A stretch of DNA of 57,997 bases from Desulfococcaceae bacterium HSG9 (GTDB lineage Bacteria; Desulfobacterota; Desulfobacteria; Desulfobacterales; JAUCGF01). Shown piece by piece: positions 45,618 to 53,291 of the stretch. The notes beneath the pieces were generated by a model that searched no databases, was not told the DNA's origin, and worked only from the letters and a program-made list of their open reading frames with translations. The position numbers were made by a program, and so were the translations under genes. How positions within the stretch are numbered: the stretch's first letter is position 1; every line of letters starts with the position of its first letter. The DNA is taken from positions 1-57,997 of the forward strand of contig JAUCGF010000101.1 of assembly GCA_030378005.1 (NCBI GenBank). Direction: 5' to 3'.

Positions 45618-46493
45618 TTACCTCAACTCCGCCTCCTTCTGCAAAATATAAATCAATTCCTCTATTCCAACCCGGTCGTTGCTGTTTACATCCACGCCGG
45701 AAACGACGTAATCCGTGCGCAGTTGTGGCGGATTTTGACCGGTCAGCGTTTGCAAGGCTATAATCGCATCTGTCAAGTCGGTCACGCAATCTCCGTTCAG
45801 ATCGGCCCATTCGACTTCCGGCGTGATTGTGATATATCCCATAGTTATCTCCGCTTGGGCGCTGGTGGTGTCATCGCCTAAAAACAGATAATTCGGCAGG
45901 TTATAGGGAACATCAAAGGCCGAGTAATCTCTTAATGCGCCGCCAAGCACAAAAACATCATCGGCCGTCAGTGTGTATGTATTTCCCAAAATGGTGAGTG
46001 CATATAAAACCTCCGCTGTAGTAGTGTCAAAATCAGCCTCTTCACCATGAGTGAACAAAGGCGTGTCGGTTTGAGCCCAGATTCTATTTTCCCAAAATCC
46101 TAATTCGATTCCAATGGCGTCATCAGACAACAAAATGACGCTGAAACCGGCGCGATTGTTATTTTGGTGGGATTCGCGGTTTAATTTGAGTTCGAAACGA
46201 AGTTGAAAACCAATTTGTCGGTCGAGGGTTGTAAACGCTGGATTTTTTAATTGATAGACAAAGGGTATATAGTTGCTATAACCGGCTGAAGCCGCATCAT
46301 CGGTGACCAGATTAACGCCTTGGGAATCGATTGTTTGTGTTATTTCACCAACGCCCGCATAAATGAGCCAGGGTTGGGATGCGGGCAATTGATTTTGTGT
46401 ATCGTCATAAATTACGATCGTTGATGCCATAACCAGATTGGCGCCTAAAACCAAAATAAGCACACAACTCAATAAGATGGATAGAATTCGCAT
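45618..46493 (-). CDS. Secreted protein with C-terminal dockerin-like repeats
   Basis: 291 residues, GGGAG before ATG 46493. Residues 1-23 are a signal peptide ending V-M-A-S. The middle (I-V-I-Y-D-D-T-Q-N-Q-L-P, then F-Q-L-R-F-E-L-K-L) is a beta-rich domain like those called choice-of-anchor. Residues about 230-290 hold two dockerin/EF-hand loops: D-L-N-G-D-C-V-T-D-L-T-D and D-V-N-S-N-D-R-V-G-I-E-E-L. Dockerins bind calcium and cohesin partners; no cohesin is visible here. Extracellular. A family C hairpin follows the stop. Confidence 0.75.
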   Translation of the reverse strand: MRILSILLSCVLILVLGANLVMASTIVIYDDTQNQLPASQPWLIYAGVGEITQTIDSQGVNLVTDDAASAGYSNYIPFVYQLKNPAFTTLDRQIGFQLRFELKLNRESHQNNNRAGFSVILLSDDAIGIELGFWENRIWAQTDTPLFTHGEEADFDTTTAEVLYALTILGNTYTLTADDVFVLGGALRDYSAFDVPYNLPNYLFLGDDTTSAQAEITMGYITITPEVEWADLNGDCVTDLTDAIIALQTLTGQNPPQLRTDYVVSGVDVNSNDRVGIEELIYILQKEAELR

Positions 46494-46675
46494 GTAAATC
46501 TCCCTTCAAACTGTTCAACTCAGACTGATTTTTTAAATTGTATTTTACATTCAACAAGTTTAACACTTTTTGAACATAAAAAAAAGTACAAACTGGCAGA
46601 TCAGGAATTAAGAGTTAAAAAAATAACAGTAATTGGGCATCCTTTATAAGAGCCTGAAATCGGTAGTTCTGCAAA

Positions 46676-46759
46676 TTGGAAGTCCGTACCCGCTTCATAC
46701 TATCAAGAGACGGGATTCATCGGTATGGCTGGCTAAGTCAGAGGGGTACGAACTTCCAA
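46676..46759. repeat. 16-bp inverted repeat element
   Basis: TTGGAAGTCCGTACCC (46676-46691) and GGGTACGAACTTCCAA (46744-46759) pair with one mismatch around 52 nt. The whole 353-bp gap between the dockerin and VWA genes consists of this element, the adjacent family C hairpin and AT-rich spacer; no gene is seen. Confidence 0.65.
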
Positions 46760-46772
46760 AACGCAGTAGCAG

Positions 46773-46836
46773 GATGGGTAAAATGCCGTTCTCAACGTCC
46801 GCATTCACTCAAATCTTCGTCGGCATTTTGCCCACC
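46773..46836. repeat. GGGTAAAATGCCG hairpin (family C copy 2)
   Basis: GATGGGTAAAATGCCG (46773-46788) and CGGCATTTTGCCCACC (46821-46836) form a ~13-bp stem around 32 nt containing CAACGTCCGCATTCA, shared with copy 3. It begins 10 bases past the stop of the - strand VWA gene, so termination is plausible. Confidence 0.75.
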
Positions 46837-46846
46837 ATTTTAACTT

Positions 46847-48472
46847 TCAATCCGATTTATCCAACATCTCCGCCATTTCAACCAATCGGATAAACTCCGC
46901 CCGATGTCCTTCAGAATCCTTGCCTTTTGAAGATTTTGCCAATGTCAGCACGTCCTGATAGGTGCCGGTACCCTTGAACTCGGAATCACGCAGTAGCATA
47001 CCGAAAGAGGCGACCGCGGCGGAAAAATTGAAGCTGTCTGACGCCTTGTCCGAATGTTTCGCGAGTACCGGATGGGTGATTAATGCACTTTGATTTTCAT
47101 CAGGTTTTTTATAGCGCAGTTTGACAGTCATCAATTCCTGAGACTCCAAGGCCGCCGGTTTGATTTTATTCTCCTGATATTTGAGCGGATCGACCTTTGC
47201 GGATGATTCATGCGCACCGGCCGGCACAATCTCATAAAGGGCTGTCACGGTATGGCCCGCGCCCAATTCGCCGGCGTCTTTTTTATCATCATTGAAATCT
47301 TCTTTGTTCAACCGCCGGTTTTCATAGCCGATCAGACGATAAGCCTTAACATGCGCCGGGTTGAATTCCACTTGCAGCTTGACATCCTTGGCAATGGTGT
47401 GAAGCGTGCCGCCCATCTCTTTGACCAGCACCTTTTTGGCTTCTAACAGATTATCGATATAAGCGTAATTACCGTTGCCTTTGTCGGCCAATTTCTCCAT
47501 TTTGGAATCTTTCAGGTTGCCGGTCCCGAATCCGAGAACGGTGAGAAAAATCTGTTTTTCGCGTTGGGATTCAATCAATCGCACCAGTTCGCCATCCGAA
47601 GAGACACCCACATTGAAATCACCGTCCGTGGCCAGAATCACCCGGTTGTTGCCGTTTTCAATAAAATTTTCCAATGCTGTTTTATATGCCAGTTTGATTC
47701 CCTGGGCGCCTGCGGTGGAACCTCCGGCTCGCAGGTTGTCAATCGCCTTTAAAATGGTGTGTTTCGCATCGCCCGAAGTGGAAGGCAGCACCAATCCGGC
47801 CGCGCCTGCATACACTGCCACAGCCACGCGGTCTTTATCTCGCAGTTGTTCTGTGAGCAGCTTAAAGCCTTTTTTCAGCAACCCCAGTTTGTCATGCGAA
47901 TTCATGGAACCGGAAACATCAAGCAAGAAAACCAGGTTGGAAGGCGGCATGTTCGCGGTTTCAATCTTGCGGCCTTGCAGACCGATATGAACCAGGTGAT
48001 GATCTTTATTCCACGGGCAGACAGACAGCTCCGTGATAACCGCAAACGGCGCATCTTCCTGCGGCTCAGGATAGTCATAGCTGAAATAATTGATCAGTTC
48101 CTCAATGCGCACGGCATCCTTAGGCGGCATTTTATTGCGATTCAAAAAGCGCCGTACATTGGCATAGCTCGCAGTGTCAACATCAATGGAAAAGGTTGAC
48201 AACGGGTTGTCGGTAACGGTTTTGAATCCTGATTCTTCGATAAAATCATACTGTTCGGTGTTATGTTCGACCATACGCATTGATGGTGAGGGTGAATAGG
48301 CTTGCTTTGCAACCAGCAACATTTGACCCGTTTCGTTGGCGCTTTCAATCTTACTCATCTTTCGATTCGTTTCTTGAGTGCTTTCATGCTTATTCATCAT
48401 TCTGGGGCCGCAATACATGAGGAGGACCCCTCCGAAAACGATGACGAACAATACTTTGATGAAATTTTTCAT
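46847..48472 (-). CDS. YfbK-like von Willebrand factor A protein
   Basis: 541 residues. The start K-V-L-F-V-I-V-F-G-G-V-L-L-M-Y-C-G is a lipoprotein-type signal with Cys near 21. N-P-L-S-T-F-S-I-D-V-D-T-A-S-Y near 88-102 is the conserved entry of the YfbK family. F-L-L-D-V-S-G-S-M near 180 is the MIDAS motif (DxSxS) of the VWA domain, with later T and D (A-T-D-G-D-F) complete. The C-terminal ~170 residues match DUF3520. Periplasmic, probably membrane-anchored; VWA proteins bind partners through metal. The exact role of YfbK is unknown. Confidence 0.92.
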   Translation of the reverse strand: MKNFIKVLFVIVFGGVLLMYCGPRMMNKHESTQETNRKMSKIESANETGQMLLVAKQAYSPSPSMRMVEHNTEQYDFIEESGFKTVTDNPLSTFSIDVDTASYANVRRFLNRNKMPPKDAVRIEELINYFSYDYPEPQEDAPFAVITELSVCPWNKDHHLVHIGLQGRKIETANMPPSNLVFLLDVSGSMNSHDKLGLLKKGFKLLTEQLRDKDRVAVAVYAGAAGLVLPSTSGDAKHTILKAIDNLRAGGSTAGAQGIKLAYKTALENFIENGNNRVILATDGDFNVGVSSDGELVRLIESQREKQIFLTVLGFGTGNLKDSKMEKLADKGNGNYAYIDNLLEAKKVLVKEMGGTLHTIAKDVKLQVEFNPAHVKAYRLIGYENRRLNKEDFNDDKKDAGELGAGHTVTALYEIVPAGAHESSAKVDPLKYQENKIKPAALESQELMTVKLRYKKPDENQSALITHPVLAKHSDKASDSFNFSAAVASFGMLLRDSEFKGTGTYQDVLTLAKSSKGKDSEGHRAEFIRLVEMAEMLDKSD

Positions 48473-48747
48473 TTTTTTACCCTTCTGTTTATTGAAGTTA
48501 TTAAAAATCTGGTAAGAGGTTTATGAAAAAACGGCATCCTTCATATAGGGTCAAAATAGTTTATACGTTTTCAATTGTAAAGCTATTTTGTAAATTGCGC
48601 CCACTTTCCTTGCTAAAATTCCTTCTTTATCTACACGGATTTCATATAAGAATAGGATTTATCCCCTTCTTATCATCCTCTTCTTATAAAAAATCCATGT
48701 AGATATAGCTTCTGCCAATCATCATCACATCATGGTTATCATACGGT

Positions 48748-48812
48748 AGGGTGGGTAAAATGCCGACTGCAACGCCCGCATCAGTACAAACTTTCGTCGG
48801 CATTTTGCCCAC
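48748..48812. repeat. GGGTAAAATGCCG hairpin (family C copy 3)
   Basis: AGGGTGGGTAAAATGCCG (48748-48765) pairs with CGGCATTTTGCCCAC (48798-48812). The 270 bases between it and the VWA start hold repeated 'ttcttataa' segments and parts resembling the sequence before 45545, but no gene. Confidence 0.75.
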
Positions 48813-48850
48813 TATTTCAAACACAAGCCATTGTTTTCAAGCAATTTAAA

Positions 48851-48879
48851 AAATCGGATTTTTCCAAAAAATCCGATTT
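48851..48879. repeat. AAATCGGATTTTT hairpin (family B copy 4)
   Basis: AAATCGGATTTTT (48851-48863) and AAAAATCCGATTT (48867-48879) form a perfect 13-bp stem with a 3-nt loop, almost the same as the stem at 17085-17115. Confidence 0.7.
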
Positions 48880-48965
48880 CTGATGCACCTGACAGCATTT
48901 ATGCTTTGCCGTCTTGTTCAGCAATAAATACCGGTTGAATCATGCGGTTGCCCACCCTACGACTG

Positions 48966-49103
48966 AGAAGCTGTTTTAAAAATATTCAAACCCCGTTTTC
49001 AAGACGGAGGCAGGGCTGAATTTGGCGATTTTCGTTGAAGCTCGACAAAATCATGCCCCGAATTGTCGGATACCGAAGCTTCGAAATATTTAAAACAGCT
49101 TCT
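48966..49103. repeat. 138-bp inverted-repeat element
   Basis: AGAAGCTGTTTTAAAAATATTC at 48966 and GAAATATTTAAAACAGCTTCT ending 49103 are near-perfect inverted repeats around about 95 nt, MITE-like and non-coding. It ends 26 bases before the stop codon side of the PEP-CTERM gene. Confidence 0.65.
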
Positions 49104-49128
49104 GATTAATGAAGAATGCCGTTTATTA

Positions 49129-49830
49129 TTATGATTTTTTCAGCATCTTCTTTCTATTAATACATACGAGGCCGAGTAAACCAGCACTTAAAAGAATTAT
49201 GGTGGAAGGTTCAGGGACTGGTGCTTCGGGGTCTGGTGCTTTTACAATAGAAAGCTGATAATCTTCTGTTTCCCCCTGAAGAAGATGACCGTATGGTGTC
49301 ATATAACCATATTCATGGCTGTCGTGGCATTGCACACGTGCTCGTAACCAAGTTGAACCTACATTCATCGTTTCCGGCACCAGAAAACTGGTTTCGTATT
49401 TGATATATCTTGCGAGATCAAAATTGCCCGATCCATGATGAGCAAGTGTATCATTTTTTTCATAAAGAATCACTTCTGAATTATCCCAATAAAAATCCTG
49501 ATTCCAATCAACAACCGCATAAAGTTGATCATACCAATGATCGCCATTATTACCCTGCCATAAATTAAATTGGAATGTTACTTCTTCACCTATTATGAGG
49601 TCTGCTGTTGTTCCAAAATCAGAATCATTTACAGACCATAAGACGCCATCATCAATGCCGTTAACATCGCCTAATCTTTGCCAAATCCCTTTGTCATTAC
49701 TTGCTTGGCCATATCCAGTTGCATCGCCATAGTCTGTTCCCCATGCCGCATGATTATACGCATGAACACCTACTGCCCCAAAAACTAAGAAAAAAACAGA
49801 TACTATAATGCTGTTGATAATATGTTTCAT
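49129..49830 (-). CDS. PEP-CTERM-sorted secreted protein
   Basis: 233 residues, AAAAGGAG before ATG 49830. Residues 1-24 form a signal peptide. The C-terminal V-P-E-P-S-T-I-I-L-L-S-A-G-L-L-G-L, followed by a basic end, is a standard PEP-CTERM sorting signal, cleaved by exosortase. The body contains D-W-N-Q-D-F and G-E-T-E-D-Y, like the GEVED-type domain of adhesins and secreted surface proteins. Such proteins join the exopolysaccharide matrix. No exosortase gene is in the window, but the TPR lipoprotein at 5 kb may belong to the same system. Confidence 0.9.
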   Translation of the reverse strand: MKHIINSIIVSVFFLVFGAVGVHAYNHAAWGTDYGDATGYGQASNDKGIWQRLGDVNGIDDGVLWSVNDSDFGTTADLIIGEEVTFQFNLWQGNNGDHWYDQLYAVVDWNQDFYWDNSEVILYEKNDTLAHHGSGNFDLARYIKYETSFLVPETMNVGSTWLRARVQCHDSHEYGYMTPYGHLLQGETEDYQLSIVKAPDPEAPVPEPSTIILLSAGLLGLVCINRKKMLKKS

Positions 49831-50208
49831 AATTTTCTCCTTTTTTTTTTAAACTTCATTTGTGATAATGATTACCTTTAAGTTCAATTTCGTTGAATGT
49901 AATGTGATTAACCACCTCCGGACAAATATTAATCATCTGCCAAGAGTGCCTTAGACGCCATTTTATAATTTTATCCTCAATAAAATACAGAATAAACTGA
50001 CGATTGACATTTGACAGTAGAAATCGGGTGTGTTACGAACGAGTTCTTGTCCGGGTGGGCAGTTCGTGCATAAGGTTTTGATATTGGCTGTATCTTCCTG
50101 TTGCACTGAACCGCCCGCCCAATTTCACTTGCCATTTTTGAATTCTTTTTCACACAATCATATACATCACCTCCTCAGTTTTTCAGTTCATGTTTTTGTC
50201 ATTTACAT
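49831..50208. other. 378-bp gap with an imperfect inverted repeat
   Basis: GGGTGGGCAGTTCGTGCA (50053-50070) and TGCACTGAACCGCCCGCCC (50102-50120) are imperfect inverted repeats. On the - strand a strong AGGAGGTG (near 50168-50175) precedes only a very short frame (M-Y-M-I-V), possibly a leader or a decayed gene. Nothing else is seen. Confidence 0.4.
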
Positions 50209-50550
50209 TCAGATTGTCTTACTGACATTGAAGTCCGGGTAGAGTGTTCGGGCGCATCGCGGGCATATACCATGAGTAAAACGTACACCGGTATATTTTG
50301 CAAAAAAGGATTCCAGAGCTATCCAAACCGGCGGCTGTTTTTCATCCGAATCACGGATACATTTGCAATCAGAACATATCGATATAAAACCGTTTAACGC
50401 TGACAAAGTTGGCAACAAGGTCAGCAATTCCTGGTTTTTCCGCATCAACTCGTCATTCTCCGTTTTCAACGTTCGGTTTTCCAAAAGTGTTTCTTTGATA
50501 AATTGTTTTAATTCGGTTACTGTCAGCAGGTCTGTATCGGGGTTTTTCAT
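50209..50550 (-). CDS. Coiled-coil + zinc-ribbon-like protein (PAS/kinase-tail domain)
   Basis: 113 residues, AAAGGAG upstream. Residues 15-48 are a coiled coil (E-N-R-T-L-K-T-E-N-D-E-L-M-R-K-N-Q-E-L). Residues 55-108 carry I-C-S-D-C-K-C-I-R-D and G-I-C-P-R-C-A-R-T-L-Y-P, two CxxC pairs as in the C-terminal 'C-x-x-C-K-K-I-R ... H-G-I-C-P-x-C' domain often found at the end of response-regulator and PAS-containing proteins. Here it stands alone. A cytoplasmic signalling adaptor is likely. It is followed upstream by a STAS protein gene in the same direction, 29 bp away, suggesting one operon. Confidence 0.75.
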   Translation of the reverse strand: MKNPDTDLLTVTELKQFIKETLLENRTLKTENDELMRKNQELLTLLPTLSALNGFISICSDCKCIRDSDEKQPPVWIALESFFAKYTGVRFTHGICPRCARTLYPDFNVSKTI

Positions 50551-50579
50551 TGTACTCCTTTATGATTCAACGAATGCCG

Positions 50580-50909
50580 TCAATCTGCAAACGACCGCAC
50601 CGCTTCTTCCTGTGTATTGAAGATTTCGACAATCCGATGAATGCGTAACAGTTCAAACAAAGTCAGCACTGATTTACGAACCCGGCATAATTTGAGGTCT
50701 CCGCCGGAATTGGTGAGTGTTTTGAGATAGGTCAGCAAAACGCCGCAACCGGAACTGTCGAAAAATTTGACATGGTGCATATCAAACACCAATTTATCAC
50801 TTCTTTGCAAAACAGATGAAACAGACGGATTCATAAGTTTTGTTTTATAAAAATCGTTGTTTAATGCGATGATGGAAACATCGCCAATTTCTTGAACGCT
50901 TATTTTCAT
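50580..50909 (-). CDS. STAS-domain anti-anti-sigma-like protein
   Basis: 109 residues from ATG 50909 with AAGGAG nine bases upstream; the longer open frame to 51143 covers palindromic repeats and is not used. The full STAS fold is seen: L-V-F-D-M-H-H-V-K-F-F-D-S-S-G-C-G-V-L-L near 40-60 includes the D-S-S-G phosphorylatable serine. Such proteins bind anti-sigma kinases in partner switching. The kinase is not in the window, but a sigma-like protein is encoded divergently 500 bp away. Confidence 0.9.
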   Translation of the reverse strand: MKISVQEIGDVSIIALNNDFYKTKLMNPSVSSVLQRSDKLVFDMHHVKFFDSSGCGVLLTYLKTLTNSGGDLKLCRVRKSVLTLFELLRIHRIVEIFNTQEEAVRSFAD

Positions 50910-51046
50910 GTCAGATTTCTCCTTGTAATTTTTTAGATTTACAATTACGCTGATGTCTTTATAAACATAACCAATCCAAACCGGGAAAAGGTAACAAAAA
51001 AAAATAAATTTTTTTGGCATCCATAATAATCGCCGGAATGTAGTGT

Positions 51047-51131
51047 ACACTTTTCTATTTCGTCCATACGGGACTTTTAATAACGGCAGGCATTTTTCTA
51101 TAGATATTATGTCCCTAACGGGACAAAGTGT
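51047..51131. repeat. GTCC-GGGAC palindromic element upstream of the STAS gene
   Basis: GTCCATACGGGAC (51062-51074) and GTCCCTAACGGGAC (51111-51124) are short hairpins enclosed by ACACTTT/AAAGTGT arms. They resemble the GTCCCGATGGGAC core of the 52-bp array at 52 kb. The rest of the 500-bp gap between the divergent STAS and sigma-like genes is AT-rich, with no recognised gene. Confidence 0.5.
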
Positions 51132-51411
51132 AAAATGAACCACCTCCTTTCGTTACATTAAAAAGTAATGATTTGTATTTTTGCTTCCATCTTCTATTTA
51201 TTAATACTCCGAATGATCTGTTTTTAGCGGTGGACATTAATATTTTTTTTGCTTTACTTATGACCTTGATTAAAGATATGCTGTATAAATAGAATGTTAG
51301 CAGGGATAATTTTTTTTTGATAACCGGCTGCCAAAATTGAAAACAACATTTTTTTATTTTTCACCGCCAAAACCGGCAAAAATGGAGTATATAATAGTGA
51401 AAGGAATCAAT

Positions 51412-51996
51412 ATGTTTGAAGAATTAGATACAGATACATTAGATTATATACGCCTGTGGCTGTGGCGACGGTTTGGGGAGCAATTGCGCAAAATACCGGA
51501 AGCGTCCGATCCTGATGATCTTTTACACGAAGCGATTGAAGATTTGTTGAGCGGTCGCAGAAAATATCCCGATGAAGATGTTAAGCTGACGACCTGTTTG
51601 TTTAAGATTGTGCATAGCAAAGTTGATAATATTCAGAAAAGATGGAAACGGGCGCAGGCAAGAGCCATAAAAGAACCGCACAATCCGGGAACAGAACAAA
51701 ATACAGATATTATTGGCGCGAAAATTGATTTTATCAGCTTTGCCGAATCCCAAAACAGCGTTGCAGACCGGTTATCGCCGGTTAAAGAGCCATCCTTGCG
51801 GAAAAAAATTTTAGATTTAGTCGCCGATGACGCTTTGCTGGTTAAGATTGTTCGTCTTCAATTAGATGCCATGTCGAATCCGGGAAAACAATTGAAAGCT
51901 AAAGTGCTTGCAGCAAAGTTAAATGTTGCGGTCGATGAAATATACAATGCCAATCGACGTTTAAAAGCAAGATTGGAAAAATTCAAATTGATGTAG
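51412..51996 (+). CDS. Sigma-factor-like protein (ECF/region 2 and 4 type)
   Basis: 194 residues from ATG 51412, with AAAGGA at 51400-51405 fixing the start over the TTG at 51337. R-L-W-L-W-R-R-F-G-E-Q-L near residue 15 and D-P-D-D-L-L-H-E-A-I-E-D-L-L near 35-48 resemble sigma region 2.1-2.2 (D-x-x-D-L-x-Q-x). T-C-L-F-K-I-V-H-S-K-V-D-N-I-Q-K-R-W-K-R-A near 65-85 resembles 2.3-2.4. The C-terminal K-V-L-A-A-K-L-N-V-A-V-D-E-I-Y-N-A-N-R-R-L-K-A near 160-185 is a region-4-like helix-turn-helix. It may direct transcription of the genes downstream. Similarity is moderate. Confidence 0.65.
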   Translation: MFEELDTDTLDYIRLWLWRRFGEQLRKIPEASDPDDLLHEAIEDLLSGRRKYPDEDVKLTTCLFKIVHSKVDNIQKRWKRAQARAIKEPHNPGTEQNTDIIGAKIDFISFAESQNSVADRLSPVKEPSLRKKILDLVADDALLVKIVRLQLDAMSNPGKQLKAKVLAAKLNVAVDEIYNANRRLKARLEKFKLM

Positions 51997-52000
51997 CCTG

Positions 52001-52198
52001 AAAATCGGGTCACTAACCTTATTACCTTATCAGATGCCGTTATTTTGTTATGAAACAGGGTATTTTACACAAAAATAAGGTAATAAGGTAAAGGATAGGA
52101 CAGTGTTTCAGCTACTAAGGTGTAAAATTCTAAAATAAGGTCATCAGATGTCAGCCGGTAATCTGACAAAGTAGTATTATATATAGAAACCCGATTTT
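52001..52198. repeat. Nested inverted repeats (family B copy 5) after the sigma-like gene
   Basis: AAAATCGGGTCACTA (52001-52015) and TAGAAACCCGATTTT (52184-52198) are inverted repeats with two mismatches. Inside, ACCTTATTACCTTAT (52016-52030) and ATAAGGTAATAAGGT (52075-52089) are perfect 15-bp inverted repeats. Non-coding; a terminator or element between the sigma-like gene and the 52-bp array. Confidence 0.55.
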
Positions 52199-52224
52199 TG
52201 TACCTCAATAAGCTTCTGTGGAAG

Positions 52225-52660
52225 CGGCATATTTGTAGCACAATCGGCGCCAAATCCGTCAGAGTCCCATCGGGACGGCATATTTGTAGCAACATAACGG
52301 AATATGCACTATTGCATTACGAATATACCGTCCCGATGGGACTCTGACGAAATATAAACGCAATGATTCTACAAATATGCCGTCCTGATGGGACTCTGAC
52401 GAAATATAAACGCAATGATTCTACAAATATGCCGTCCCGATGGGACTCTGATAAAATATAAATGCAATGATTCTACAAATATGCCGTCCCGATGGGACTC
52501 TGATAAAATATAAATGCAATGATTCTACAAATATGCCGTCCCGATGGGACTATGACGAAATATAAACGCAATGATTCTACAAATATGCCGTCCCGATGGG
52601 ACTATGATAAAATATAAACGCAATGATTCTACAAATATACCGTCCTGACAGGACTCTGAA
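52225..52660. repeat. 52-bp tandem palindromic array (not CRISPR)
   Basis: Seven units with a constant 52-bp period begin (at the TCC of the core) at 52331, 52383, 52435, 52487, 52539, 52591 and 52643. Each has GTCCCGATGGGAC, a 5-bp stem with GAT loop, then TCTGACGAAATATAAACGCA. The segments between cores are nearly identical, so there are no spacers. Inverted partial copies lie upstream (GCGGCATATTTGTAGCA near 52225 and CAGAGTCCCATCGGGACGG near 52260), so the left end could fold back on the array. It ends about 50 bases before the gene upstream of the giant protein. Confidence 0.85.
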
Positions 52661-52712
52661 TGAATCGCACAGGTCAAAAAATTTCAGATTGATACAAACT
52701 AAGGAGTGAATA

Positions 52713-53291
52713 ATGACAGATTCTCAAACTAAAACCAATAAGAAGGCCGCAGACTGGCTTACACGCTTTTCCCGTAATCTGGATTCTGATCCGGATGTGA
52801 TTGAGGCCATGCCCATTGAAGATGTGCGCACCGAATTGCGCGCTTTGGGTGCTGATGTGGAAGGATTTCATAACCGTGTGGTGAATCTGCTTCACCCTGA
52901 ACCGACTGCCCCTGAGAAACCGAATTTAAGCAACGTGATCGAGCTGTTCTGGGAGCCGGTGGGAGCCGGTATGCGATTAGCCGCCGCGCCTTCATCCGTA
53001 ACCCAGGATCATCAGTTTGAAACCGAAGCCGGTGTTATCAATGTCACCTGTGCCTGGGGCGGTAAAACCGACACCGAACCGGCGTTTATCTGGATGGCCT
53101 GGGATGCGCATATCGCCGAAGAAAGTGAATTTCAAATTCGCCTGATCAATCCGGACACCCGCGCGACCCGTTATGAAATTCGACCCGGCCGGATATACAA
53201 AGGTGATCAGACGTTCACTGAAGAGGAGATCGGTTTTAACCCCCAGAGCGAAAAATGGGCTTTATCAATTGTTACTGCGGAAAAAGAATGA
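52713..53291 (+). CDS. Hypothetical protein, partner of the STAND-WD40 gene
   Basis: 192 residues, AAGGAG before ATG 52713. Residues 1-65 are helical and charged (L-T-R-F-S-R-N-L-D-S-D, V-R-T-E-L-R-A-L-G-A-D-V), and residues 75-190 are beta-rich (I-E-L-F-W-E-P-V-G-A-G, G-V-I-N-V-T-C-A-W-G-G). No signal peptide or helix for a membrane. I do not recognise the family. The stop overlaps the next start in ATGA, indicating coupled translation with the giant protein, so the two probably form a complex or act in one pathway. Confidence 0.75.
   Translation: MTDSQTKTNKKAADWLTRFSRNLDSDPDVIEAMPIEDVRTELRALGADVEGFHNRVVNLLHPEPTAPEKPNLSNVIELFWEPVGAGMRLAAAPSSVTQDHQFETEAGVINVTCAWGGKTDTEPAFIWMAWDAHIAEESEFQIRLINPDTRATRYEIRPGRIYKGDQTFTEEEIGFNPQSEKWALSIVTAEKE

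Noticed and set aside
50910..51143. N-terminal extension of the STAS gene to GTG 51143
   Set aside because: The extension covers GTCC-GGGAC palindromes, and a good ribosome site lies before ATG 50909.
52331..52660. CRISPR array
   Set aside because: The period is exact, but the would-be spacers are nearly identical and no cas gene is present; it is a tandem repeat.
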